NCBI RefSeq assembly: GCF_009727055.1
Contig: NC_052360.1
Location: forward strand, 72,914,884-72,978,883
Origin: Benincasa hispida
Lineage: Eukaryota; Streptophyta; Magnoliopsida; Cucurbitales; Cucurbitaceae
Length of the DNA stretch: 64,000 nucleotides
Reading direction: 5' to 3'
Below, piece after piece: positions 23,536 through 33,984 of this stretch. The first letter of the stretch is position 1; each line of letters opens with the position of its first letter. Both the position numbers and the translations under genes were made by a program. Under the pieces are notes generated by a model. That model ran no database searches. It saw only the letters and a program-made list of their open reading frames with translations, and was not told the DNA's origin.

Positions 23536-25212
23536 TGATAACGAGTAAAAATGCACGTTATCATTGTGCTAAGTTCTTAAACAATGTTGGATTGCATTGA
23601 TAAAATATGTTAATTTGCATTCATTGAGCATCAATTTCATAATATATCGGTCGCATGCGTTCAACGCATTAGAATAGTTGATTTTTGTATTTTTGTGCAA
23701 AATATGCATTGACGCATTGCAAGAATTGCGATAATAGGAAATAATTGGTCGACCGTAACTTCACCGCAAGGCTTTGCGATGATTATGTTCACAAACATTC
23801 ACCTGAGAAGGATCACCACAACTTGGTCAGCGCAACATGGTGGGCGCATCTGGGTGAAAGGCTAATTAAGCACGATTGGACAGAAAGCTGATGACAGTCG
23901 AATCTGAATTAAGTTGACAGCCGATAACGGTCACAAATTACATTCAGTTTTTTGGTGAAATTATTCGGCGCATTAGTTAGGAATTAAAACCGTCCCATCT
24001 GTACAACCATGAGAAGCGAAGCCGCCTTTCACCATGGATACTCTATAAATACCAAGGGCAACCTTCAGAAAGGGGGTTGACGAGTTTATCAATTCACCAT
24101 TCCTAAGTTCATACGTACGTCTTTTTTCTTAGTTTTCTTTCATTTTAAGGCGGACGCGAGGAAGGAGGTTGTGCTGGCAGATCGTTTCGATAAGCTTGGG
24201 AGAGCGCCGGAAGCTTCAAGGGCAGAGAGAGGGCCGACGACTGCGGGAGCAGGAACATCTTTAGAATTGAATAAAGATTTCGGTGTAAAAGCCTCAATCA
24301 GCAAGGAATTGCTACCAGGCTCTCTACCTTTAACTTCCATTGTTATTTTGTACTCAAACTCATTTATAAAAATGGAATTTCCTTATCTATATCTGTTTGT
24401 TCTCTTTTATTTACGCATGAGTAACTAAATCAATTGAATGGGTTGAGAAGCATTTAGCTAGCACAACTAGGGAATCTTCATTCTTTACGATTATCTTGTA
24501 TTATGTATGCTTTATTCGTCCATTAGAGATACTCAGAAGGGTAGTCTAAGGACAGGATCTAGACTTGGGAAAGTCAGGTTAAAATCTAGGCTCGGAAGAG
24601 CCAGATTATAACGTATAATCAAGAGAAGGGAGCTTAGGAATGAGCACTATTTGTTATTAACGAATCACATTCATCCTAGAGATAGGATATGATTGTATGC
24701 GGTCACCTTGCTTTCATGCATTTTGCATCATCGCATAGGACAAGAGTAGAGACTTGGGAATAAGCTCTATGGACACTTTTGCATTCAACACATGCGTCCT
24801 AGACTTAGGAGCATCGCATTTGCATTGGAAAATGACTTGCTGTGTATGGTTGTAACATGATCGCATAGTCTGATGTGTTCCCAAGAAACGCTAGCTAAAG
24901 ATCTTCTCAACCTGTTCATCGCATACTCATTGCATCTATCACACAACTTCCTTTTCTCAAATCCGCCGTATTTATTTATTTTCTCATTAACGCAATCAAC
25001 AACAAACCAACAATTTATTTACTTAGTTACCGCAAGGTTTTTCATAAAAATTACCAACGCAATCTGTTTTCACAAGTCCTTGTGTTCAACCCTAGACTTA
25101 CCAGGAAACTCAGAGGAATTTACACTTAGATTCCGCTGGAGAAACTTGAGTGCACAACACAATTTCTTCAATGCATATCATCCATATTTCCACTTCATAA
25201 AACCAAGCATCA
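23536..25212 (+). repeat. 3' LTR of the Athila-like Gypsy
   Basis: It begins TGATAACGAGTAAAAATGC and ends AAGCATCA, 1677 bp, colinear with 18942-20553 with many scattered substitutions, so the insertion is not recent. A TATAAATA box lies at 24044-24051. A 134-codon open frame at 24873-25277 runs through the LTR end into Copia sequence and is not a gene. Confidence 0.9.
24044..24051 (+). promoter_or_regulatory. TATA box in Gypsy 3' LTR
   Basis: TATAAATA in the same CTCTATAAATACCAAGG context as position 19387 of the 5' LTR. Confidence 0.6.
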
Positions 25213-27200
25213 ATAATCAATTGTGTTCCCTCCAAAAGTGTTGCGAAAACACCTCTGAAGTTGTGGAACGGCCGTAAAGCTAGTTTATGTCACTTCCACA
25301 TTTGAGGTTGCCCTGCACATGTACTTGAGGTTAATCCCAAAAAGTTGGAACCACGGTCGAGGTTATGCCTCTTCGTAGGCTACCCAAAGGTACACGGGGT
25401 TTTTTTTTTTTATGATCCAACAGAAATTCGTGTTACATGAGGTTTCCAATGAAACTACTGAAACTTCAGCAAGAGTCGTTGAAGAGCTGCTAGATCAGCA
25501 AGATTTGTTTATGGGAGTTCATCTAGTAGGTCGATTCCACCTCAAGGATTGAGGGAACCTCGATGTAGTGGGAGGGTTACGAACCCGCCCGTTCACTATA
25601 TGGGTTTCACAAAAATTCTTGCTATAGTATCACATGGTGACGTTGAGGATCTGTTGTCTTATCAGAAGGAAATTGAGGATGTTGATCGGGATGAATGGGT
25701 CAAGTCCATGGATCTCAAAATGGAGTCGATGTATTTCAACTCAGTATGGGATCTTGTAGATCAACCTGATAGGGTAAGATCTATAGGTAGTAAATGGATT
25801 TACAAGTGCAAAAGAGGTGCTGATGGGAAGGTACAGACCTTCAAGGCTCAACTTGTGGCAAAGGGTTATACCCAGGTAGAGGGAGTCGACTATGAGGAGA
25901 CTTTCTCGCCTGTTGCCATTTTAAAGTCGATCCGCTTCCTCCTATCCATTGCAGCTTATTATAATTATGAGATCTGGCAAATGGAATTCAAGATGACATT
26001 TCTGAATGGTAATCTTGAGGAGACCATTTATATGGTGTAACCCAAGGGATTCATAGCCCAAGGTCAAGAGTAAAAGGTTTGCAAGCTGAATCGGTCCATT
26101 TACGGGCTGAAACAGACATCTAGATCTTGAAACATACGGTTTGATACTGCGATCAAATTTTATGGCTTTGGCCAAAATGTTTATGAACCTTGTGTCTACA
26201 AGAAGATCATCAATGCTTCAGTAGTTATCTTAGTGTTGTATGTAGACGATATACTACTCATTGGGAATGATGTAGATCTACTGACTGCAATTAAGAACTG
26301 GCTAGCGACCTAATTTCAATAGATATGGGAGAGGCTCAGTTTGTTCTAGGTATATAGATCTTTCGGGATCGTAAGAACAAAGTGCTAGCACTGTCTTAGG
26401 TATCGTACATTGACAAGATGTTGCTCAAGTACTCGATGCAGGACTCCAAGAGGGGGCTACTGCCATTCAGGCATGAAGTTACTTTGTCCAAGGACATGTG
26501 TTCAAAGACGCCTCAAGAGGTTGAGGAGATGAGTTAGGTCCCATATGCGTTTTTCGTTGGCAGTTTGATGTACGCGATGTTCTGTACTTGTCCAAACATC
26601 TGCTATGCTATGGGCATAGTCAGTTGGTATCGATCTAACCCAAGCCAGGGTCACTGTACCGCAGTGAAGAACATTCTCAAGTATCTTCGGAGAATGGGGA
26701 ACTACAAGCTCGTGTATGGATCTAGGGATTTGATCCTTACTAGATACACAGATTTTGACTTTCAGATTGATAAGGACTCTCACAAGTTCCCATCAGGGTC
26801 AGTCTTTACTCTTAAGGGAAGAGTTGTAGTATGGAAAAGCACTAAGCAGGGGTGCATCGCCGACTACACTATGGAGGCGGAGTACGTTGTAACTTGCGAA
26901 GCTACTAAGAAGGCCATCTGGCTCAGGAAGTTATTGACAAAACTGGAAGTTGTTCTAAATATGTCTAGGCCCATTACCCTTTATTGTGATAATAGTGTGG
27001 CAGTGGAAAACTCCAAGGAGCCGAGGAGTCATAGACGCGACAAACACATAGAGCAGAAGTATCATCTGATCCGCGAGATAGTGCATCAAGGGGACGTGAT
27101 CGTCATGAAGATCTCTTTGAAGCACAATGTTACTGACCCGTTTACGAAGGCTCTCATGGCTACAATGTTTAAGGGTCACTTACGGAGCATGGGTCTATAG
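25213..27200 (+). pseudogene. Copia integrase end, reverse transcriptase and RNase H remnant
   Basis: This is the continuation of the integrase broken at 18941. The integrase C-terminal part is at 25213-25540. RT begins near 25549 (SGRVTNPPVHYMGF) with WVKSMDLKMESM, SKWIYKCKRGADGK and LVAKGYTQVEGVDYEETFSP. The catalytic motif is intact in LYVDDILLIGND (about 26235-26270). RNase H spans 26565-27200, with YTDFDFQIDKD and the end motif KHIEQKYHLIREIV. Stops lie at 26038, 26071 and near 26313, and a frame change falls before 26565. RT copies the element RNA and RNase H removes it; both are broken here. The coding end is the stop after LRSMGL at 27198. Confidence 0.9.
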
Positions 27201-27310
27201 GATCGCCCACAGCTGGACTAGAGCAAGTGGGTGATTTTCTTATACTGGGCTTTTATGCCCTAGTTTATTGTTTTGTACTAATTTTACGTACACCCCACTT
27301 CGCTTGAGGA

Positions 27311-27322
27311 TAAGTGGGAGAT
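27311..27322 (+). other. Copia polypurine tract
   Basis: TAAGTGGGAGAT lies immediately before the TG of the 3' LTR. It is the usual second-strand primer of Copia elements. Confidence 0.8.
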
Positions 27323-28878
27323 TGTTAAGGTTCATGCCCTAAAGTCTCGTGTCCTATAGTTTGTAAACAGTTTGTACAAACGCTTGTGTTGTATAATATA
27401 TGATATTTACTTCACATCTTGATTTTGCACAGTTGTATGTTTTATTTGCTTTAACATAAACCAATAAACATAAAATCCCTGGTTATCTATATGTAACTTA
27501 AGCATGTATGTAGTGACATGCAAGTGAATCATGTCTTGAGTGATAACCAAAATGGTCTGTAGTATATGGATATAGGAGGGAAACCTTATCCTAGTAACGT
27601 TATAGATGCGACTCGCTTTGTGGAATGGTCACAAGTGACTTGTCATAGATGGTTTGATGTAGATCATTCGTATAGGGGACATGCGAGCGATGGCGTCCTA
27701 TACAAAGAGTTTGTATAAGACCTGACCACGAAGTGTTAACATCTCATTATATAACACCGTTCATGACTGAGACTTCACATCACTAGGATGACCATAGGTA
27801 ACATGACCTCAATCCTGAGTGAGTTGGGAACTCCTTCCATTAAGGGTGGTCCCTTGATTTGTATGGGTGCTAGTGGCCAGGTCGCAGATTCAAACCTACA
27901 TTTTGGAGATTCGACTGATTTGGGAGCTAGGATCTCAGCTACGAAAGATGGAATTCACTCCTTCCCCGAGGCAGGGGTAAGTAGATAGATAGCTCCCTTA
28001 AGGGCTGATTCCAGGTCTTGAGCGATGTGGCGCCACACACCTTCTCTTGGCCTGAGAGGTGTTAACACATAGTTGGACTATGTTATATTGTTCATTAGAG
28101 GAATCAGTGGTACTTAAGGAGTGAGATGTAACTACAGGGACAAAATGGTAAATTGGTCCAACTGTACTTACGAGTATCAGTGAAGGATCATCGTACTCAT
28201 GATTGGTTATATCCGATGGACACACAAATATATTTGTGGTAAGAAGAGTTCAGTTGTTTGTCTTTAGTGGAATTCCTAGAAGTTAACGGATGGTGGATCT
28301 CGTGGCTAAAGAGTTTAGTTAGCTATTCACGTACCGTTGGAGCTTCAAGCCACGTGTCCATTAGGTCCCCTGGCTAGCTTGGATAAAGTCGAGAATCAGT
28401 GTTTGGGTCAGTTTGAAATGTTCAAATTGACAAGAGGGAGTTCGATTATATATGATATAACTGGACTGGTTTATATATATGATATAATTGGCTAAATGTA
28501 TGAGATACATTGTTTTGGAGGAAATTAGACATAAATATGATTTATATCAAAGAGGAAAAATTACTATAGTAGATATGTGATATCAAACTATAAGGTAAGA
28601 ATATAATATGATTATATTCATTAATTATTAAATTGGTTAATTATATGATAATTGGCCGAAAACTTCTCTTCAGTCGTGCATTAGTGGGAGAATCTGATGT
28701 TTGAAGAGAGTCTTCAACTGGTATGAGAACTCTTTCCTTTGTATTTTATTGTTCGAGGCATGCCATTAATTAATGTTAATTTGCATAATTGTCTGTTGGA
28801 ATGTATCGTATTTTGGTCACAATGAAATCGGAAAGATCCGAATGTGCTCATGGATGCTCTTTGTTAAGAGTTCCTTCA
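27323..28878 (+). repeat. 3' LTR of the large Copia, internally deleted
   Basis: It starts TGTTAAGGTTCATGCCC and ends TTCCTTCA, 1556 bp against 2122 bp for the 5' LTR. The two align until GTGGGAGAAT. There the 3' copy jumps about 560 bp straight to the GACATTTGAAGAG-like segment, removing the CGATCG palindrome cluster. Confidence 0.9.
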
Positions 28879-28880
28879 AT

Positions 28881-29088
28881 TGGTATCAGAGCTAGGTTCT
28901 GATATTCTAATTTCATTGTTGCAACGAATTACATATACGTTCTTGGTGGGTGCATATCTTCTCTGTTTAATCGTTAAATTGTTGTGGATGTGCAGATTAA
29001 TGGTGTTTTTGTGGATGTTAGCCTCGGTTTGATTTAATTCGTTTACATTTTCGATTGATTGTAAATGCCCCTGTGTTTTTAGGCATTA
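28881..29088 (+). mobile_element. Second Copia primer-binding site and leader fragment
   Basis: TGGTATCAGAGC (28881-28892) and about 195 bp of leader follow the 3' LTR. They match 12442-12650 closely, then stop at 29088. An LTR followed by a primer-binding site means this LTR also served as, or recombined with, the 5' LTR of another copy, giving LTR-internal-LTR-internal. Confidence 0.85.
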
Positions 29089-29104
29089 TAAAGGAGAAAT
29101 TTAT

Positions 29105-29275
29105 CAAATTACTCCTAATCGGGGAAGGAATGAATTCCATCTTGTGTAGCTGAGTTCCCAACTCTTCAATCAAACGAATCCCCAAAATGGTAGGCTTACT
29201 GAGTCGGCGATCTGGACACTCTCACCCATGCAAATAAAAGGACTACCCTCATAGGTAGGAGTTCACAACTAGCAT
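29105..29275 (-). repeat. Inverted Copia LTR, part 2
   Basis: This matches the reverse complement of LTR positions around 10830-10990 (for example GGGGAAGGAATGAATTCCATC). It continues the inverted LTR that breaks off at 10317, so it marks the right edge of the large insertion. Confidence 0.7.
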
Positions 29276-29991
29276 GCATGATCTAATCTTTGCTTAATCA
29301 TCTAATTTCAAGCAATTAGTTATTAGGGTTTAAGTAAAAGAAAATATTGTTTTCAAGAGATTCATTTTGGATAAAAGACTTCTAGATCTAAGGGTTATGT
29401 TAGTTAATTCAAGAGTCAAGTAATTGTGTTTAATAATACCTTTGATGAAATTTGTTCTCTAAAACATCTCTTAGTTGATAATTCTTCATATTCGATCACT
29501 TTTATTGCTTTCTTAATTAGTTTCATTATCTTACATCACAACTCGGTCCCTAAATAAAATTAAAATGATCTCTGAATAGCTAAAAGAATATCAACCAGAT
29601 TCCCTGAGGATGATACTTGGCCTTTTATGTTGTTTTAATTTACTATAACTTGATTGTGTTCACTTGCGTGCATCAAGTTTTTGGCGATGTTGTCGGGGAA
29701 TTGGCTTTTTGATTTTCTTTTAGTATTTAAGAGATTTTACTAATCTTAATTTAGGGTGTACATTAGTTTATTTTTTGCTTTTATTTTATTTAATTTTTTA
29801 GTCTTTTCTTGGTTGATTGACTGTAGTGTTTTGCATGTTATGAATTTCAATAATTATATATGCCATTATAGAGGGTGTCAACCCAACTTAAGTCCAACAC
29901 CACCACTACCCTTTAATCCTAACCTTTACCCATTAATTTATCCTTCCTGTGAGTAAGGTAGTTACGATCCAACCTCAATATAGTAGAAACC

Positions 29992-31643
29992 TGATAATGG
30001 GCAAAAATGCACGTTATTACAGTGCAAATAAGTAAAACAATGAGGGAATGCGACGGTAAAAATATACAAAATTATGTCCAAAAACGGTAAACTGAGAATA
30101 TTGCGATCGCATGCGCCCAATGCATAAAAGCAGCTAATTTATTTATTTTGTGCAGGAAAAATGCGTTGGCGCAAGATAAATTACGATCCAAGGAATTAGG
30201 CGTCCGCACGCATAGAAAGATTGCGATCGCAAATGTGATCGTATGTGCTCGCGAGAAGTTGTTCAAGAAGGTGGCCTCATAAAGACGGCGCATCAAGGTG
30301 AAAGCTTAATAAAGCATGATGGGACGGAAAGGACGGTCGAATCCGAATTTAGTTGACAAGTCGTTAACGACATACTGTAGCAAGTACATTAAACTTTTCG
30401 GTGACCATTAATCGGCGCATCAGACAGAAGATTTAATGACCTCCCATCATTGTAATCATTAGAGGGAAAAGCTTCTTCACCTTGAGCTCTATAAATATCG
30501 AAAGCCACCATCAATAAAGGAGTTCTCCATACATAGAAGATAGTTCATATACAAATAGATAGTCGTTATTCTGTAGTTATTCATATACTTAGAAGGTGGA
30601 GGCGAGCGAAGAGAAGAAGACGCCGAGAGAACTTTCTTGGACAGCTCGAAAGACTGCCGGGAAGTGCTATAAAAGGGAGAGAGGGCCGACACTCGTGAAA
30701 GCAAGGATATTCTTCTAGAAAGAGTAGAGTAACAAGATAGTGTAAAAGCCACGGGAAGCAAGACATTGCTACCGAGCTTCTTATCCTTACTTTCCATTAT
30801 TATTTTGTATTCTGACTTTATTTATAAAATTGAATTCTCATCGCAACATCTGTTCAATTTCTTTACATTTCACATGAGTAGCTAAATTTTTGAATGGGTT
30901 GAGAAGTGCTTAGCTAGCATGACCTAAGATCTTCACTTTATGCGATCATCTTGTCTTATGTATGTGTCATTCACCCTTTAGAGATACTTGAGATAGTAGT
31001 TTAAAGAAAGAACTTAGACTTGAGAGAGTCAGGTTAGAATCTAGGCTTGAGAGAATCAGATTAGAACCGCATAAGCAAGAGATAGAAACTTAGACATAAG
31101 TTCTATTTGCTATTATGCATCGCATGCACCCTAGAAATAGGATATGATAGTATGTGGTCACCTTGTGTATGTGTGTATTATTCATCATCGCATAGATAAG
31201 AATAGAGGCTTAGACATAAGTCCTCATCGCATGCATCTTAGAAATAGGAACTATGGCATTTGCATTGAGAGATGACATGCTATTGTGTGTGTGTGGCATG
31301 ATCGCATAACTTTAACGCAATCTTAGGAAGTTTTAGCTAAATCCCTTCTCAACCCGTTCATCGCATACTTATTGTATTCTCGATTTCATCAACTCTTTAC
31401 TCAAATCCGTCGCATAAGATTTATAGTTAAACAAAACACCAACCAACTTGTTTGTTTTTGCCACCGCAAAGGAATCAATTTTACTGTCGCATAGTATCTC
31501 AATAGTCCATGTGTTCGACCCTGGACTTACCAGGAAACCTAGTGAGATTTATACTTGGGTTTTACTAGAAAAACTTGCATGTGTAACGCATAATTCATCA
31601 CCGTAATCTCATAGCATTATTTCATCACATTTACAATGCATCA
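29992..31643 (+). repeat. 5' LTR of the gag-only Gypsy
   Basis: It begins TGATAATGGGCAAAAATGC and ends AATGCATCA, 1652 bp. TATAAATA lies at 30490-30497 in the GCTCTATAAATATCG context, the likely U3 promoter. Confidence 0.88.
30490..30497 (+). promoter_or_regulatory. TATA box in Gypsy LTR
   Basis: TATAAATA about 500 bp into the LTR, matching the position and context of the boxes at 19387 and 24044. Confidence 0.6.
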
Positions 31644-31649
31644 AGTTTT

Positions 31650-31667
31650 TGGCGCCGTTGCCGAGTA
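31650..31667 (+). other. Gypsy primer-binding site (tRNA-Asp)
   Basis: TGGCGCCGTTGCCGAGTA matches the complement of the plant tRNA-Asp 3' end over the first 14 bases. It lies seven bases after the LTR end. Confidence 0.85.
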
Positions 31668-31771
31668 CTACAGCAGTACATATTGTGCTAACAGTAAATT
31701 TTTTATTTTCTTTGCAGCTTTCGACCTCTGTGCACTGCCTCTCTTTTGATAAAGGAAGAAGCGGGTGTCGT

Positions 31772-32710
31772 ATGAGTGAAGGATACGTTCCTGAGCCCAA
31801 CTACGACCCAAAGATTGAAAGAACATTTCGAAGAAGACGAAGAAACAACCGCCAACAACAACAAGAGAGAAACCCCAACATGGCGGAACAACCGGAAGAC
31901 AGAGCAGCAAACGCGAATAATATCATGGCAAACCCCATTCTTTTAGCGAACGACCGCAATAGACCCATCCGGGACTATGCATCACCCAACTTTATGATTT
32001 ATCCTCAGTAATCACTACGCCAGCTCTGAACGGATTGAGGTTTGAAATGAAGCCAGTTATGTTGCAGATGATTCAGACGGCCGAACAGTTTGGTGGAAGG
32101 CGTGGCGAGGATCCGTACGCCCATCTCCAGAGTTTTATTGAAATATTCAATATGTTTGTGTTCCCAAACATCTCAGCTGAAGAAGTTCGACTAACGATGT
32201 TCCCATTTTCGCTGTACAACCAAGCAAGGAAATGGACCTATTCTCTCGAATCAGGGGAGATAAAGTCTTGGGAACAAGTAGTAGAGAAGTTCATGAAGAA
32301 ATACTTCCCCCCTACCGAGAACATAAGAAGGAGGAAGTTGATTACAAATTTTGAACAGGAAATTGATGAATTGGTCAGTGATGCGTGGGCGAGGTTTAAG
32401 AGACTAGTGCAAGATTTTCTGCACAATGGCTTAACTGACTGTCTCCAAATGGAAATATTTTAACACGGTTTGAACCCTGCATCGTAGACGGCCGCTAATG
32501 CGGTAGTAGCTAGAGGTCTGCTTGACAAAACATATGATGAGGCTAAAAATATCCTTGATTGCATTTCGAAGAACCATGAAGTTTGGAGGGAAAGCGATCA
32601 ACGACTTAAAATTCGAGAAGGTGACGCAAACAATGGGGCCATTAAATCCCTACAAAGTCAAATGAATGCAATGATGAATCTGATATAGGGCATCGCAATC
32701 AATAGCCGGG
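31772..32710 (+). pseudogene. Gypsy gag remnant
   Basis: The chosen start is the ATG at 31772 (MSEGYVPEPNYDPKIERTF), because the third Gypsy starts its gag the same way at 35595. An Arg/Gln-rich N-terminus ends in a stop at 32009. The capsid homology region resumes at 32035-32463 in another frame (FGGRRGEDPYAHLQSFIEIF, SWEQVVEKFMKKYFPP). A further gag part up to about 32700 has stops at 32461 and 32686. The nucleocapsid and protease are deleted, and sequence passes directly into LTR at 32711. Confidence 0.88.
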
Positions 32711-33096
32711 ATTTGCATTGAGAGATGACATGTTATTGTGTGTGTGTAGCATGATCGCATAACTCGAACGCAATCTTAGGAAGTGTTAGCTAAATCCCTT
32801 CTCAACCCGTTCATCATATACTCATTGTATTCTCGATTTCATCAACTCTTTACTCAAATCTGTTGCATAAGATTTATAGTTAAACAAAACACCAATTAAC
32901 TTGTTTGTTTTTGCCACCGCAAAGGAATCAATTTTATTGTCGCATAGTATCTCAATAGTCCCTATGTTCGACCCTGGACTTACCAGGAAACCCAGTGAGA
33001 TTTATACTTGGGTTTTACGAGGAAAACTTGCATGTGCAACGCATAATTCATCACCGCAATCGCATACCATTATTTCGTCACATTTACAACGTATCA
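32711..33096 (+). repeat. 3' LTR remnant of the gag-only Gypsy
   Basis: This corresponds to the last 386 bp of the 5' LTR (31258-31643) with scattered substitutions, and ends in GTATCA before the target duplication AAACC. Confidence 0.88.
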
Positions 33097-33855
33097 AAAC
33101 CTTCTATAGAAGACATGTTAAAAGGATATCTCTTAGAGTTTAAGGTGGAGATTTCATTAGAGAAGAGAGAGAGAAAGCGGTTGGCTAGGGTAGAAGCTTA
33201 AGTGATAAAGAATGAGGCTGTCCTAAACTGGATTGTTAATCAACTTAGTTTGATAGTTGATACACTTAGAGCCTTGAGTGAGGAGAATACTTCTGATGCC
33301 ACTAAGGTAGAGGGACCTAGGGTTATTTACTTTGATGGTGAGGATGAATTGGAGGGATTTGAATCAATTCAAGATGAGGTTGTGTGATTGAGAGACAATT
33401 TGTGCCTAATTTATGTAGGAAGTTCAAGAGATTAAAGTTGAGGTTGAAATGCCAAGTATATCATTCATAGAAAGTTTTCCATCGTTGATCAGTCTCTCCC
33501 TTATGAACCTTGTCAAGTAGAGTCAACCAAAGAATCGGTTTGTGAGAGTGAGGAAGGATTTATGCCTGACGTTGACGAAAATTTCAAGAGATAAAGTTTC
33601 CTAGAAAAACCTCCCATTTTTGTTTATTCTTTCCTTATATATCACGAGCCTTGTCAATATTTTTCTCATTTTTCTAGTTTTGAGTCTTCTTATTTTTATT
33701 TTCTATTGTTGAATTTGGTGGCTAGTCATAGTATGGATATTGTGAGGAAGACTGTTTTACCTCTTCTTTATTTCTTTGTTTTTTACAATACAAATAGGAG
33801 CGGTATTATTATGTCACTGGTGCCAGATTGAAATGTCATTGAATGTATCTATTTT

Positions 33856-33856
33856 N
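33856..33856. other. Ambiguous base (N) at a TA repeat
   Basis: A single N stands immediately before a TATATA run at 33857-33873. It may mark an assembly join or a low-quality base in a dinucleotide repeat. Confidence 0.9.
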
Positions 33857-33894
33857 TATATATATATATAATAAGAGGTATTTTATTAACATTT

Positions 33895-33984
33895 AGACTG
33901 CATTAGTTCAATCCAATAAATTAAGATCCAAGGTTATTTTATGTAACTTAAAACATGTATATAGTTGACATATATGTGGATCAT
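33895..33984 (+). repeat. Copia LTR scrap before the third Gypsy
   Basis: About 90 bp ending GTGGATCAT resembles Copia LTR sequence near 27480-27535: AATAAA, ATGTAACTTAA, ATGTATATAGT and GTGGATCAT appear in the same order. It is probably what remains of the DNA into which the third Gypsy inserted. Confidence 0.5.

Larger units (their letters stand above)
18942..25212 (+). mobile_element. Deleted Athila-like Ty3/Gypsy retrotransposon nested in Copia integrase
   Basis: Two LTRs (18942-20553 and 23536-25212) flank a short internal region. It has a primer-binding site matching tRNA-Asp, a gag-protease remnant and only the first residues of reverse transcriptase. RNase H, integrase and a polypurine tract are absent. 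The flanks ATACT (18937-18941) and ATAAT (25213-25217) form a 5-bp target duplication with one mismatch. The Copia integrase sequence is continuous across the insertion. The primer type and gag/protease resemblance suggest the Athila/Tat group. It cannot move unaided. Confidence 0.9.
10318..28878 (+). mobile_element. Large plus-strand Ty1/Copia retrotransposon with nested insertions
   Basis: The order is 5' LTR (10318-12439), tRNA-Met primer-binding site (12442-12453), leader, gag, protease, integrase, RT, RNase H, polypurine tract (27311-27322) and 3' LTR (27323-28878). It is interrupted by a solo LTR at 14073-16366 and a Gypsy element at 18942-25212. Without those two insertions it would be about 10 kb. 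No clean target duplication is visible, because the 3' LTR is followed by a second primer-binding site and a leader fragment and not by flanking DNA. Frame breaks show it is dead. Confidence 0.9.
29992..33096 (+). mobile_element. Gag-only deleted Gypsy with perfect target duplication
   Basis: The element has a full 5' LTR (29992-31643), a tRNA-Asp primer-binding site (31650-31667), a gag remnant, and only the last 386 bp of the 3' LTR (32711-33096). It is flanked by AAACC at 29987-29991 and 33097-33101, a perfect 5-bp target duplication. One deletion removed protease, pol and most of the 3' LTR. It is a relative of the element at 18942-25212, as the LTR start, TATA region and gag show. Confidence 0.9.
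29276..33840 (+). mobile_element. Old Gypsy fragment: LTR end, primer-binding site, internal region
   Basis: The 3' part of an LTR ends at CATCA (29675) and is followed by TGGCGATGTTGTCGGGGA (29682-29699), a decayed tRNA-Asp primer-binding site. The internal sequence runs to 29991, is interrupted by the gag-only Gypsy at 29992-33096, and resumes at 33097-33840. The resumed part has short open stretches rich in Glu and Lys (33110-33590) with no domain I recognise. No RT, RNase H or integrase is visible, so it may be a non-autonomous element or only a fragment. Confidence 0.6.

Noticed and set aside
24873..25277. 134-codon open frame
   Set aside because: It lies in the 3' LTR of the Gypsy and runs across the LTR end into Copia sequence. 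No domain or homolog is recognisable.
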